DNA of 64,000 nucleotides from Ralstonia pickettii DTP0602 (lineage in GTDB: Bacteria > Pseudomonadota > Gammaproteobacteria > Burkholderiales > Burkholderiaceae), in contig CP006667.1 of the NCBI GenBank assembly GCA_000471925.1, positions 1,984,001 to 2,048,000 on the forward strand, in the 5' to 3' direction. Positions 25,985 through 35,894 of this stretch are shown here, piece after piece (the stretch's first letter is position 1; each line of letters begins with the position of its first letter). The notes under the pieces are model-generated. The model did no database searches, was not told the DNA's origin, and saw only the letters and a list, made by a program, of their open reading frames with translations. A program made the position numbers and the translations under genes.

Positions 25985-26406
25985 AGGGACGTTGGCACCC
26001 CTGGTGCACACGGTGCGGGGCACGGCGGGCAACGTCAACGACGTGGTTGAGGCCAACAGCCTGCTGCATGGCGACGAAACCGACGCGTTTGGCAATGCGG
26101 GCTATCAAGGCGTGGACAAGCGTCCGGACGCGCGGGCGGGCGTGAACTGGCACGCGGCGATGAAGCCCGGCAAACGTCGCGTCCCGGACCAAAGCAAACC
26201 GCTTGGCGCGCTCGTCAATCAGGTCGAGCGAATCAAGGCGGGCATCCGGGCCAAGGTCGAGCATCCGTTCCGGGTCATCAAGCGGCAGTTCGGCTACACC
26301 AGGGTCCGCTTTCGAGGGAGAGGAAGAACACCGCGCAACTCATGACCTTGTTCGCGCTGTCCAGCTTGTGGATGGCGCGCGGCAAACTGCTGGCTGCTCG
26401 AGCATG
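25985..26406 (+). pseudogene. IS5-family transposase, C-terminal fragment with frameshift
   Basis: Reads LVHTVRGTAGNVNDVVEANS, LLHGDETDAFGNAGYQGVDK, KAGIRAKVEHPFRVIKRQFG and YTRVRFRG, then a frame change near 26318, then KNTAQLMTLFALSSLWMARG to a TGA at about 26404. VEHPFRVIKRQFGY contains the conserved catalytic-region Glu of IS5 transposases. The N-terminal two thirds and both ends of the element are absent. Confidence 0.85.
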
Positions 26407-26650
26407 AGCGCGGTTCGGGCTCATGCTGATGCCTCGCGCGCAGCCCGCGAATGCTGCTCCGCGCGTGCCAGACAGCTTCGCTCTGGGCTGATAGGTTGGC
26501 GTCGTGGCGCATTTAGTTTCCCGTTAAATGGCCAAGCATACTCGATTCGCGTTTGTGCAGAGCATCCTTAGATCCAACGGTACCGAGAAAGTCGGATACC
26601 GCAGTCACAGTGATTGCACTTGTGTTGCGCGATGCCCTTTTGTCTTGGGA

Positions 26651-27628
26651 TCAGGGCAATCGTGCAATACGATCGCGCGCAGCAACGTACTCCCGACTAA
26701 GCCGTCTCACGATCTCGGAGGTGGTAGGAATGTCATGGATCTGCGCCACGCCATGCCCGGCGCCCCAGATATCCTTCCAAGCTTTTGGCTTGGAGCGACC
26801 ATCCGCAAAGCTCATCTTGGATTTCTCGCCTTCTCTCAGATTGTCGGGATCCAACCCAATACGCTCGATGCTTTCGCGGACGTAGTTTCCGTGCACACCG
26901 GAAAATAGGTTGCTATAGACGATGTCAGACGCGCCGGCCTTGATCAGCGATTGCTTGTAGTCCTGGCTCGCATTGGCTTCCTCGCTGGCGATGAAGCGCG
27001 TACCGATGTAGGCAAAGTCAGCGCCCATGGCCTGCGCCGCAAGAATTGCATCGCCGGTGGCGATAGCGCCGGACAGCGCGATGGGACCGTGGAAGCGACG
27101 ACGGACCTCACCTACCAAAGCCATCGGCGACAGAGTTCCAGCATGTCCACCGGCACCGGCAGCGACAAGAATCAGCCCATCAACACCAGCTTCCAACGCT
27201 TTCTCTGCATGGCGCAGATTGACCACATCATGGAAGATAATGCCGCCATAGGAATGGACGGCTTCGACGATCTCCCGCACCGGCGCCCGCAGTGAGGTGA
27301 TGAAGATTGGCACGCGATGGCGCACGCACGTTGCTACGTCTTGTTCCAGCCGCACATTGGAAGTGTGGGCAATCTGGTTGACCGCGAGCGGCCCGACAAT
27401 CGCGCCGGGATTGGCCGCCCGAAAGGTGTCGAGCTCCTCCCTCATCAGCGTCAGCCATTCATCGAGTAATTCCGGCTGACGCGCATTCAATGCGGGAAAC
27501 GAACCGACGATGCCGGCCTTGCATTGGGCTAGCACCAATTCCGGATAGCTCACCGTGAACATTGGCGACGAGATCACTGGCAAGGTCAGGTTCTGCAGGA
27601 TGGGAGGCAGATGGGGGGCGGTAGCCAT
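26651..27628 (-). CDS. nitronate monooxygenase / 2-nitropropane dioxygenase family protein
   Basis: 325 residues, a TIM-barrel FMN enzyme. PVISSPMFTVSYPELVLAQC is the N-terminal FMN strand, AAGAGGHAGTLSPMALVGEV holds the phosphate-binding Gly-rich loop and the His often seen as catalytic base, and GADFAYIGTRFIAS is the second FMN-phosphate site. It oxidises alkyl nitronates, or in related subfamilies acts as an enoyl reductase. It is the last gene of a minus-strand operon with Bug, MaoC and CoA-ligase genes, which favours a role in an acyl-CoA pathway over nitroalkane detoxification. Confidence 0.88.
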   Translation of the reverse strand: MATAPHLPPILQNLTLPVISSPMFTVSYPELVLAQCKAGIVGSFPALNARQPELLDEWLTLMREELDTFRAANPGAIVGPLAVNQIAHTSNVRLEQDVATCVRHRVPIFITSLRAPVREIVEAVHSYGGIIFHDVVNLRHAEKALEAGVDGLILVAAGAGGHAGTLSPMALVGEVRRRFHGPIALSGAIATGDAILAAQAMGADFAYIGTRFIASEEANASQDYKQSLIKAGASDIVYSNLFSGVHGNYVRESIERIGLDPDNLREGEKSKMSFADGRSKPKAWKDIWGAGHGVAQIHDIPTTSEIVRRLSREYVAARDRIARLP

Positions 27629-27661
27629 GATGGTGGTTCCCTTGAGTTGATTAAGTTCGGC

Positions 27662-28639
27662 TCAATCGAGCGACACACCGGAAAGTTTCACGCGTTCGCT
27701 CTGGATTTTTCGGTCTTGTGCCAGAAAATCCTTGAAGGCCGCTGGTGTGGAGCCTACCGCGACATAGGAGAACGCATCGATATACTTTCTCCGGAAGTCT
27801 GGAGACTGGACGATGCGGCTGACGTCAGAGGAAATCTTCTCCACTAGCGCGGTCGGCGTGCCATGCGGCGCCACAAGGCCGATATTGAAGACCGCATTGA
27901 TCTCCTTGATCCCTAACTCCTTGAAGGTGGGCACATCGGGCAGCGCCGCCGAGCGCGTGTCCGCCGAGACGGCGAGGGCCTTGAGCGCGCCGGACTTGAC
28001 GTGCTGCTCGATCACCGAGACGCCGAGCACGGCGGCATCGATCTGCCCTGAGATCACTTCTGGGATCAGTGGCGCGGCACCCTTGTAAGGGACGTGTACC
28101 ATGGTCAGGTTCTCGTTATGCGTGAACATCGCCATGGGTAGGTGCGCGATGCCGCCGGCGCCAGAGGAGCCGTAGGTCATCGGCTTGCTTGCCGAAACCT
28201 TCTTCGCGAGCGCGATGAACTCCTTGAGTGAATTGGCGGGCGAGGTCTTCGGCACGAAGAACACCAACGGTAGTGCCACGAGTCGCGAGACCTCGGCAAA
28301 GTCCTTGTCTGGGCTGTACGGCAGCTTTTTGTACAGGAATTGGTTCATGGTTAGCGCAGCTTCCGTGCCAGCAAACAGCGTGTAGCCGTCCGGCGCGCTC
28401 TTGGCGACGAACTCGGCGCCGATGATTTCATTGGCGCCAGGCTTGTTCAGCACCACCACCGGCTGCTTCCACGCATCGGCAAGCCGTGGCGTGAGCCCTC
28501 GCACGAAGCTGTCCACCGGCCCGCCGGCCGAGTACGGCACGACGATGGTCACCGGCTTGCTCGGGAAGCTCTGTGCCGCCGCGGTGCCGGCAACCGTTAG
28601 GGCGACCAGCATGCCGGTCAGTCTGATAAGGGATTGCAT
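27662..28639 (-). CDS. Bug-type receptor in the ligase/MaoC operon
   Basis: 325 residues: signal peptide LIRLTGMLVALTVAGTAAAQ, then VTIVVPYSAGGPVDSFVRGL, VVLNKPGANE (instead of the usual DNR-A-G motif, a notable variation), APDGYTLFAGTEAALTMNQF, and VHVPYKGAAPLIPEVISGQ. GGAGACACC precedes the ATG. The same operon carries a second Bug gene at its head (32492), so two different ligands or redundant receptors are implied. Confidence 0.92.
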   Translation of the reverse strand: MQSLIRLTGMLVALTVAGTAAAQSFPSKPVTIVVPYSAGGPVDSFVRGLTPRLADAWKQPVVVLNKPGANEIIGAEFVAKSAPDGYTLFAGTEAALTMNQFLYKKLPYSPDKDFAEVSRLVALPLVFFVPKTSPANSLKEFIALAKKVSASKPMTYGSSGAGGIAHLPMAMFTHNENLTMVHVPYKGAAPLIPEVISGQIDAAVLGVSVIEQHVKSGALKALAVSADTRSAALPDVPTFKELGIKEINAVFNIGLVAPHGTPTALVEKISSDVSRIVQSPDFRRKYIDAFSYVAVGSTPAAFKDFLAQDRKIQSERVKLSGVSLD

Positions 28640-28769
28640 GGTGTCTCCTGGTGTTCGTCTGGGGTTGCAATGCGCTACCGCGCGGGCGGCCGCGGACAGG
28701 GGCCCCGATTCTGCGATCGGATACCCCGCTGAAATTGATAATGGGAAAAAGCGGCGATGTGGCGCGCGT

Positions 28770-29231
28770 TCAGGCGGCCTGGGCGTCGCGCTTGAGCACC
28801 AGCACGTCGGTCGTGCCGTCCTGGATCACGCCACCGGTCTGGTCGATTAACTGCAGTCGCCGGTTCACGCGCCCTACGCGCTTGCTGGTGCCGGCCTCTG
28901 TTTCCAGGATCTCCATCCTGAGCCGCAGCGTCTGGCCTACGAAAATCGGGGCCGCGAAGGTCCAGTTCTGCAGCGACATCATGGCCACGGCTGATTTGTC
29001 AAAGACGCCGAGTTGATGCAGCATGCCGGTGGCCAGTGCGATGCCTAGCGCACCGTGGACCACACGCTGTCCGAAGCGCGTGCCCCTGGCGAATTCCGCG
29101 TCGGCATGGATCGGATTCCAGTCTCCAGACAACATTGAGAACATCGTCAGGTCGGTCTCGGTGATGGTGCGGCCAGTGCTCTCGAACACCTGCCCGCGAA
29201 GGAAATCCTCGAAATATAGCGTAGTCGGCAT
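28770..29231 (-). CDS. MaoC-like acyl-CoA dehydratase/hydratase
   Basis: 153 residues, single hotdog domain. The R-hydratase signature is complete: SGDWNPIHADAEFA followed by FGQRVVHGALGIALATGML, with the Asp and His of the catalytic dyad. I start at ATG 29231 because a GGAAA ribosome site lies just upstream; the open frame reaches eight codons further. Its start lies about 20 bp after the upstream ligase stop. It would hydrate a trans-2-enoyl-CoA to the (R)-3-hydroxy form, or the reverse. Confidence 0.88.
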   Translation of the reverse strand: MPTTLYFEDFLRGQVFESTGRTITETDLTMFSMLSGDWNPIHADAEFARGTRFGQRVVHGALGIALATGMLHQLGVFDKSAVAMMSLQNWTFAAPIFVGQTLRLRMEILETEAGTSKRVGRVNRRLQLIDQTGGVIQDGTTDVLVLKRDAQAA

Positions 29232-29251
29232 GAAATTTTTCCGGAGGGGGT

Positions 29252-30859
29252 TCACGCGCCGGCGGCCGGGACAAGTTCCGCCAGCCGCGCCAGTGCCAGG
29301 TCGCGCAGCCTGTTGCGCTGGATCTTCACGCCGTTGGAGCTCAGCGTGACCGGATAGGCATCGACGAACCAGACACGCGCGGGCACTTTGAACGGCGCTA
29401 CTTGGGCGCGCATCTGGGCCATGACATCGGCCTCGGCTAGCCGGGCGCCGTCAGTGAGGATCAGAAAAGCGACCACGCGGGTCTGCCCATCGATTTCCAC
29501 GGCGACCACTTGCGCATCGGCGACACCCTCGAAGCGCTTGAGCACGGCCTCGATTTCGACCGGGTTGACCAGGAACCCGCCCAGGCGAATCGCATCGCCC
29601 ATGCGCGTTTCATACACGAAAGTGCCGTCGGCGCGTAGATGGCCAAGGTCACCGGTTCGGAAATAGCCGTCGGGACGTACCGCTTCAGCGGTTGCGTCCT
29701 GATCGTGGTCATACCCCAGGAACAAGCTCGGTGCGCTGATCTCAATCTCGCCGGACTGTCCAGCCGGCAGCAACGCCCCCGTCTGGACATCACGGATGCG
29801 CACGGTGGCCTCGCCCCGTGCCACCGGGAGGCCGCCTCCTTCGATGCGCGCCTGCACCGGCAGCGTCATCGGCTGGCAGGAAAACAATGCCAGGACTTCG
29901 CTCGATCCGTACAGCCCTGCGAGTGGAATGCCCCGTGCGCAAGCCTCGCGGGCATATTCGGAGAAGCTTGAAGTAAATGCACCGAAGCCGAATAGCCGCG
30001 CGGCCGGAAATGGCCGGTTCGCCGGTGCCGTGTCCAGGATGCGGCGATACATCTCATCGCTGCCGAATGTGTGCGTAACACGCTGGTCAGCCAGCAGCCT
30101 GGCGGCCTGAGGCCCGTCAAACGTGTCGAGCAGTACCACGGGCGCGCCCCCCGCGAACGCCGCCAGCACGCCATTCAGCCCGAATACGCCGCAGAATGGC
30201 AGCATGGCCAGCATGACCGCACCATCCGCATCCATGCCATAAGCGTGTGCACAACGCCAAGCATGATCGACGAGCGTGTGTTGGGGGTGCATCACCAGCT
30301 TGGGGCCTTTGGTGGTACCCGAGGTTGTGAACAAAATGGCGCAGGCATTGGGATCGGATTCATCCAGCCCTTGCACCGGCTCGCGCATATGCAAATCGAA
30401 AGGCACTACCGGGCGGCCCAACAGACGGGCGGGCGTTGCCGGACTGGCATCCACCACCGCGATGGCTTGCAGCGCGGGCAGCGAGGCGGGATCCACGGCA
30501 TCGAGAATCCCGGCGAAGTCGACCTTTCGGAAGCCTGGTTGCAGCACCAGCAGGCAGGCGCCGCTCTTTTCGATGAGGTAGCTCACCTCTTCACTACGAT
30601 AGCGCGTGTTGACCGACACCAGCGTCGCGCCGACGCGCGCCAGCGCAAAGAACAGCGCCAGCCATTCGATGCGATTGACGAGCCACACACCTACCCGGTC
30701 TCCCTTGCCGATACCCTGGGCGTCCAACCAAGCGACTGTGTGACGGCACAGCAGATCGAACTCCGCATGGGTGATGGCACGCTCACCCTCTATGAATGCC
30801 ACCGCATCCGGGTGTTCTGCCAGGTGCGAATCGATCAGGCTCCACAGATTCGTCCTCAT
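29252..30859 (-). CDS. AMP-dependent acyl-CoA synthetase/ligase
   Basis: 535 residues. The ATP P-loop ILFTTSGTTKGPKLV, YGSSEVLALF (A5 region), SLFLGYDHD, FRTGDLGHLRADGTFVYETR (A7) and LGGFLVNPVEIE (A8 hinge) are all present, as is the C-terminal catalytic Lys in SSNGVKIQRNRL. ATG 30859 has a perfect GGGAGG site; an extra 17 codons upstream are open but not family-like. It activates a carboxylic acid with ATP and CoA. A second ligase precedes it, so the pair may act on two acids or on different chain positions. Confidence 0.9.
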   Translation of the reverse strand: MRTNLWSLIDSHLAEHPDAVAFIEGERAITHAEFDLLCRHTVAWLDAQGIGKGDRVGVWLVNRIEWLALFFALARVGATLVSVNTRYRSEEVSYLIEKSGACLLVLQPGFRKVDFAGILDAVDPASLPALQAIAVVDASPATPARLLGRPVVPFDLHMREPVQGLDESDPNACAILFTTSGTTKGPKLVMHPQHTLVDHAWRCAHAYGMDADGAVMLAMLPFCGVFGLNGVLAAFAGGAPVVLLDTFDGPQAARLLADQRVTHTFGSDEMYRRILDTAPANRPFPAARLFGFGAFTSSFSEYAREACARGIPLAGLYGSSEVLALFSCQPMTLPVQARIEGGGLPVARGEATVRIRDVQTGALLPAGQSGEIEISAPSLFLGYDHDQDATAEAVRPDGYFRTGDLGHLRADGTFVYETRMGDAIRLGGFLVNPVEIEAVLKRFEGVADAQVVAVEIDGQTRVVAFLILTDGARLAEADVMAQMRAQVAPFKVPARVWFVDAYPVTLSSNGVKIQRNRLRDLALARLAELVPAAGA

Positions 30860-30928
30860 GCGGCCTCCCGTATTGCTGCATTCGCAGCGTGTTGATTGTT
30901 GTTCATCCATACACTTGCTGCCGCTTGT

Positions 30929-32464
30929 TCAGATCCTGCGCCCGGCATGCTGCCAGTAGCCATCGCGCAGCTTGCGCTTGTGGATCTTTCCGCTTTCCTG
31001 GCGCGGCAGTTCGGTGCGCAGTTCGATCACCTTCGGCACCTTGTAAGCGGCGAGCCGGTCTTTCAGCCACGCACGCATTCCCTCCGGATCCAGTTGCGCG
31101 CAGTCGGCAGGCTGTACCACTGCCACGACCATTTCGCCAAACTCTTCATGGGGCACGCCAAACGCCGCGCAGTCCGCCACACCCGGCATGCCGGACAGCG
31201 CGTTTTCGATTTCGGCCGGGTAGATGTTCACACCGCCGGAGATCACCATGTCGCTCTTACGGTCGCAGATGAACAGGAAGCCGTCGGCATCCACGTAGCC
31301 CATGTCGCCTACGCACGCCAGTCCTTCGCAATCCATCGCGGCGCGCGCCTCAGGGCGATTGTGGTAGGTAAAGTCCGCATAAGCAGGCTGGCGCACATGG
31401 ATGTTGCCAACCTCTCCTGTGCCGAGGCGGCAGCCCGCGTCGCTGTAGATGCGCACCTCGGCCTCGCTCACAGGCCGGCCGACCGACCCGGGCTTGCGGA
31501 TGGCGTCCGCGGACGAAATCACGGTGATCATGCCCATTTCGCTGCACGCATACGATTCGTTGATCACTGGCCCCCACCAATCGATCATGGCCTGCTTGAT
31601 GGCAACGGCAAAGGGCGCGCCTGTACAGGCGACGAAGCGCACGGACGACAGGTCGTAGCGGTTGCGTACGTGTTGCGGCAATGCCAGCAGGCGTACGCAC
31701 ATGGTGGGCACCAGGTACAGGTGCGTGATGCGATGGCGCTCGATGGCGCGTAGCGTGGCTTCGGCATCGAAGCGGGGATCCAGCACGACCAGCCCGGTCG
31801 CCAGCATGGCCTGCATACCGTAGAGATTGGGGGCGCCGTGGTACAGCGGCGCGGACAGGTACACGCGCGCATCCGCGGAAAAATCGAACACGGCCTTGAC
31901 GGTATCGCGCAGCAGGCGCGGCTGCTCTGGATGCAGGCCCTGCGCGAGGCGCCGCACGCCTTTTGGACGTCCAGTAGTGCCGGAGGTATAGGCGAAGCGT
32001 CCGCGCGGCCGGTGCGACGGACCGCTGTACGCCGCCTGTGCGCTGCGCCATGCTTCATAGCGAAGGACGTCTGCCGGCACTTCGCCGGTAACGCGCGAAG
32101 TGGGATAAGCCTGCAAGGCCAACGGTTCTGGCGTGACCGCCAGTACGCGCACCCCTTCCGGGATCGCGGCACGCAATGTTGCTAACAGGTCCGCCTCGAT
32201 GAACAGGACACAGGCACCGCTGTCCTGCAGGATATAGCCCAGCTCATCCACGGTGAACCGCCAGTCCACCGGACAGTGATACGCGCCGACGCGGTTGCAT
32301 GCCAGCGTGATCTCGAACAGCGCGGGCGCGTTGCGAAGCACGATGGCCACGACATCGTCCTCTCCCACGCCCAGGGCAGCCAGGCCGCCGGCAACCTGCG
32401 CGGCGCGGCGTTCGATCTCAGCGCCGTCGAACCGGGCTTCGCCATATTGCAGTGAGGCAACCAT
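30929..32464 (-). CDS. AMP-dependent acyl-CoA synthetase/ligase
   Basis: 511 residues. The P-loop FAYTSGTTGRPKGVRRLAQG, the A5 ESYACSEMGMITV, FICDRKSDMVISGGVNIYPAEIE (pieces VGDMGYVDADGFLFICDRKS and GGVNIYPAEIE) and the final Lys in ESGKIHKRKLRDGYW mark a medium- or short-chain acid ligase. The N-terminus is shorter than usual, beginning at about motif A1. ATG 32464 lies behind GGAGAGAG. It follows the leading Bug gene by about 30 bp, which places it as the first enzyme of the operon. Confidence 0.9.
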   Translation of the reverse strand: MVASLQYGEARFDGAEIERRAAQVAGGLAALGVGEDDVVAIVLRNAPALFEITLACNRVGAYHCPVDWRFTVDELGYILQDSGACVLFIEADLLATLRAAIPEGVRVLAVTPEPLALQAYPTSRVTGEVPADVLRYEAWRSAQAAYSGPSHRPRGRFAYTSGTTGRPKGVRRLAQGLHPEQPRLLRDTVKAVFDFSADARVYLSAPLYHGAPNLYGMQAMLATGLVVLDPRFDAEATLRAIERHRITHLYLVPTMCVRLLALPQHVRNRYDLSSVRFVACTGAPFAVAIKQAMIDWWGPVINESYACSEMGMITVISSADAIRKPGSVGRPVSEAEVRIYSDAGCRLGTGEVGNIHVRQPAYADFTYHNRPEARAAMDCEGLACVGDMGYVDADGFLFICDRKSDMVISGGVNIYPAEIENALSGMPGVADCAAFGVPHEEFGEMVVAVVQPADCAQLDPEGMRAWLKDRLAAYKVPKVIELRTELPRQESGKIHKRKLRDGYWQHAGRRI

Positions 32465-32491
32465 CAACTCTCTCCTTTGCGGTACGTGCAG

Positions 32492-33445
32492 TTATTCGGG
32501 CTGCAGCCCGGCGTCCTTCACTAGGCGGCCATGGACCGCCAGTTGGTGTTTGATCAGACGGCCGAACGCTTCAGGTGACGAGGGCGTCAAAGGAAAGCCC
32601 AGCCGGTCCATTTGTTCGCGTACCTTCGGATTGTTCATCGCGGCAACGAATGCTTGGTTCAGACGGGTCACGACGTCCTTGGGCATGCCCGCCGGTCCGA
32701 CCAGACCTGCCCACGGCATGATCTCCAGATCCTGCATGCCGGCCTCGCGCAGGGTCGGCACATCAGGAAGCAGGCTGTTGCGCTGGGCATTGATGGATAC
32801 CAGCGCGCGCAGTTTGCCCTCGCGCAGATAGGGCGCGCCGATGGTCGTACCGATCATGGCCTGGGTGCGGCCGGCGATCAGATCCAGCATGGCCGGCGGC
32901 TCGCCCTTGTAGGGCACCTGGGTCAGCTCAATGCCAGTGAGTGTCTTGAAGTGCGAGAACGCGACCACGCCGGTGTTGTTGCCGGTGCCGTAACTCAGCT
33001 TGCCGGGATTGGCCTTGGCGTAGGCAAGGAACTCTTTCAGGTTGCTGGCCGGGACGGCAGGGTTCACGTACAGGAAAAAGCCGAAGCGGCCGACATCGGC
33101 GATGGGCGTGAAATCGGTCAGCACGTCGTAGGGCGGCTTCTTGCGCAGCGCCGGCACCAACGACAGGTTGCCCGACGTGGCGAGCAGCAAACGGTAGCCG
33201 TCCGGTGTCGCCCGGGCCACCTCCTGCGCGGCCACTTGCCCTTCCGCGCCTGGCTTGTTGTCGATCACGATGGGCTGGCCAAGCTGGGCCGATGCCGCCT
33301 GGCCGACCACGCGGGCCACTGTATCCGTAGTTGCGCCGGCGGGAAAAGGCACCACTAGCGTGATGGGCCTGACGGGATACTCGGCCTGCGCATTCGTTGC
33401 GATTGTCGCACTACAAAGCAGTAGCGCGGGTATGATCCGCTTCAT
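32492..33445 (-). CDS. Bug-type receptor, first gene of the ligase/MaoC operon
   Basis: 317 residues: MKRIIPALLLCSATIATNAQ signal peptide, then PITLVVPFPAGATTDTVARV, IVIDNKPGAEG, TPDGYRLLLATSGNLSLVPA, TQVPYKGEPPAMLDLIAGRT. Strong GGAGGAGACATG start. It opens a six-gene minus-strand operon (receptor, two ligases, MaoC, receptor, nitronate-monooxygenase-like) and is divergent from a LysR gene 125 bp away. The dyad CAGGC-AGGTAA-GCCTG at 33505-33520 between them could be an operator. Confidence 0.92.
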   Translation of the reverse strand: MKRIIPALLLCSATIATNAQAEYPVRPITLVVPFPAGATTDTVARVVGQAASAQLGQPIVIDNKPGAEGQVAAQEVARATPDGYRLLLATSGNLSLVPALRKKPPYDVLTDFTPIADVGRFGFFLYVNPAVPASNLKEFLAYAKANPGKLSYGTGNNTGVVAFSHFKTLTGIELTQVPYKGEPPAMLDLIAGRTQAMIGTTIGAPYLREGKLRALVSINAQRNSLLPDVPTLREAGMQDLEIMPWAGLVGPAGMPKDVVTRLNQAFVAAMNNPKVREQMDRLGFPLTPSSPEAFGRLIKHQLAVHGRLVKDAGLQPE

Positions 33446-33570
33446 GTCTCCTCCGCCTTTTTAACAAGCAAACTGGGCTTTGGGAGAGTATTGCATCCAC
33501 ATTTCAGGCAGGTAAGCCTGCGCTTGCGCACAGGTGCGTTGCGCGCAGCACACCAATCGCCGCTCAAACT

Positions 33571-34497
33571 ATGGAACTCGACGCTTACTTGTTTTTCGCC
33601 ACGGTTGTGGAATCTGGCAGCTTTATGAATGCGTCGCTCAAGCTTGGCATTGACCGCTCCAATGTCAGCCGGCGTATCCGTAAGCTGGAGCGCGATGTGG
33701 AGGCGCAGCTCGTACGGCGGAGCACGCGCCGCATGAGTCTGACGGAAATAGGCGAGGCGTTTTACGCGCAATGCGCCGTCATCCGCGCCGAGGTAGAGCG
33801 CGCGGACGAACTACTGCATACCTTCGGCACTTCCATCCGCGGTCCATTGCGTGTGAGTTGTCCACCGGCGGTCGGCCGACTGTACTTGACCGCTATGTTT
33901 GCCGAGTTCTGCAATCTGTATCCCAAGGTATCGCTGTCGGTGAGCTTCAAAGGCGGTGCCGTGGACCTGATGGAAAATGATCTCGACTTGGCTTTGCGGG
34001 TCACCAATGACCCCGGCGAACATTGTGTGGCGCGTGCACTCGGGCCGATCGAATGGATGCTATGCGCGAATCCCGAGTATTTGGAGCGGCATGGTCGACC
34101 GGTCACGCCGGAAGATTTGGCGTCTCATACCTGCCTTGGCGTGCGCACACGTGTGGGGCTTGAATATGTGCGAGAAGGCAGTGACCTCGTGCACAGGGTT
34201 TCCATCCAACCGCATTTGGAGTGCTCGGACTATGGTTTCCTCGGCGAAATGGCTGCGGCAAAGCTTGGCATCGGCTTGCTGCCTTCGTATGTCGCAGTAG
34301 AACATCTGCAAAGCGGTAGGTTGGAAACCGTCCTAAACGAATACAGGCTAACCCGTTCGCCTGGCGGCACACTGTACGCGATCACGCTCCCTAACCGATA
34401 CACGCCGCCGCAGTTGCGTGCATTTATTGACTTTCTGAAATGCAAATTCGAGCAGGGCTTGCCTTGGGGAAAGGACCTGATACGAACAGGGGCATAG
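33571..34497 (+). CDS. LysR-family transcriptional regulator
   Basis: 308 residues. MELDAYLFFATVVESGSFMN then the recognition region KLGIDRSNVSRRIRKLERDV, and an effector domain of the TtdR/DmlR-like subgroup (RGPLRVSCPPAVGRLYLTAM, DLALRVTND, the ARALGPIEWMLCANPEYLER piece). It probably regulates the divergent Bug-ligase operon. The call is firm; the effector is unknown. Confidence 0.92.
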   Translation: MELDAYLFFATVVESGSFMNASLKLGIDRSNVSRRIRKLERDVEAQLVRRSTRRMSLTEIGEAFYAQCAVIRAEVERADELLHTFGTSIRGPLRVSCPPAVGRLYLTAMFAEFCNLYPKVSLSVSFKGGAVDLMENDLDLALRVTNDPGEHCVARALGPIEWMLCANPEYLERHGRPVTPEDLASHTCLGVRTRVGLEYVREGSDLVHRVSIQPHLECSDYGFLGEMAAAKLGIGLLPSYVAVEHLQSGRLETVLNEYRLTRSPGGTLYAITLPNRYTPPQLRAFIDFLKCKFEQGLPWGKDLIRTGA

Positions 34498-34880
34498 CCC
34501 CCGCGAGTGCAAGGCGCAGCTGGAAGCCGCTATTGCATTCGAGTCTGGGCGAAAGGGGGCCGCTGAAAGCCTGAACAGTCAGCGCGGAGCGAAGCATGCT
34601 CGTCGTAGCGGCGAGTTTGTATCTGCGTTGGAGGCGCAGAAGAGGCGAGACGCTGTCCAAACGGGGGTCGAGGCCAAGAGCAAGCAGGAGGAGCGCCCCT
34701 GATCACTGGAGTAGGAAGACTAGCCAGCTGAAGGGGCCGGCCAGCTTCGACTCGACGTTGGTCGCGTTCGATCTTCGCGTTGCTTTGAGCTGCCGCCTTG
34801 TTGCGGATTTGCCGGTGCGCCAGATGTGCAGTTATTTCGGTTATGCCTCGCTCCAAGAGGCTCAGCGGTCGATTGCAGGC
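34498..34880. other. no recognisable gene
   Basis: About 380 bp. A small GGGGC-ATA-GCCCC hairpin overlaps the LysR stop at 34489-34501. Beyond it I see only short open frames without family features. Confidence 0.45.
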
Positions 34881-35894
34881 TTATTGCAGCGGGATGCCGG
34901 TGTCCTTGACCACGCGTGCCCAACGCTCGCGCTCACTCTTGATGAAGTTTCCGAAATGCGTGGGCGTATCGCCGCCGGGCACGCCGCCCAGATCAGCCAG
35001 GCGTGATTTGACCTCGGGCTCGGCGAGGATGATAGCCACGGTCCTCTGCAGCCGGTCGATCACGGCCGGAGGCGTGCCTGCCGGGGCCACCAGGCCAAAC
35101 CACGCAGTCACCTGGAAGTCCTCCAAACCGGCCTCCTTCATGGTAGGCACGTCTGGCAGCTCAGGGACGCGGCTCGCGCTGGTCACGGCCAGAGCACGCA
35201 ATTTGCCCGACTGGATATGAGGCAGGGAGCTGGGGAGATTATCCACCATCATGGTTACCTGGCCAGCGACTAAGTCGGCCACGGCCGGCGCCGCGCCCTT
35301 GTAGGGCACATGGATAATGTCAGTACCGGTGCGTTTGCGGAACAACTCGCCAGACAAATGGACCGACTGGCCAGTGCCGGACGAGGCGAAGGAAAGCTTG
35401 CCGGGCTGGGCCTTGGCCAGCGCTACCAGCTGGGCCACTGTACGCGCCGGCACGTTAGCATTGACCACAAGAATGTTGGGTACCGACACCACCATGCTGA
35501 CCGGCGCAAAGTCCTCCGCGCGATAAGGTAGTTGCCGGTACAAGCTATAGTTGATCGCATTGGGTCCGATATTGCCCATCATCAGGGTATAGCCGTCGGG
35601 GGCAGATTGCTTGAGCGCCTGCGCGCCAATGATGCCGGCGCCTCCGGCACGGTTTTCTACCACTACTGGCTGGCCCAGGAGTTCGGCCATGCGTTTGCCA
35701 ACCAGACGCGACGCGATATCCGTTGTACCTCCCGCTGCCGCAGGCACAATCAGGCGGATCGGCTTGTCGGGGTATGCCGCCAGCGCGGCGCCAGGGACGG
35801 CCAATGCCGCCACGCCAACGGCCCCCGTCATCCCGGTTGTCACCAATACCAGCCTGGCGATTGCCAGCCGCAGTCTTTCAAGGCCTTGCTTCAT
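34881..35894 (-). CDS. Bug-type receptor, orphan
   Basis: 337 residues: signal peptide through about residue 39 (VGVAALAVPGAALAAYPDK), then PIRLIVPAAAGGTTDIASRL, VVVENRAGGAGIIG, APDGYTLMMGNIGPNAINYS, IHVPYKGAAPAVADLVAGQ. GGGAGACGACG precedes the ATG. No enzyme gene is attached on either side: upstream lies decayed DNA with transposase pieces. It may have been separated from its catabolic genes by those events. Confidence 0.92.
   Translation of the reverse strand: MKQGLERLRLAIARLVLVTTGMTGAVGVAALAVPGAALAAYPDKPIRLIVPAAAGGTTDIASRLVGKRMAELLGQPVVVENRAGGAGIIGAQALKQSAPDGYTLMMGNIGPNAINYSLYRQLPYRAEDFAPVSMVVSVPNILVVNANVPARTVAQLVALAKAQPGKLSFASSGTGQSVHLSGELFRKRTGTDIIHVPYKGAAPAVADLVAGQVTMMVDNLPSSLPHIQSGKLRALAVTSASRVPELPDVPTMKEAGLEDFQVTAWFGLVAPAGTPPAVIDRLQRTVAIILAEPEVKSRLADLGGVPGGDTPTHFGNFIKSERERWARVVKDTGIPLQ

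Noticed and set aside
34596..35006. 136-codon plus-strand ORF overlapping the Bug gene end
   Set aside because: Basic, low-complexity translation with no motif; its last third is antisense to the Bug coding region.
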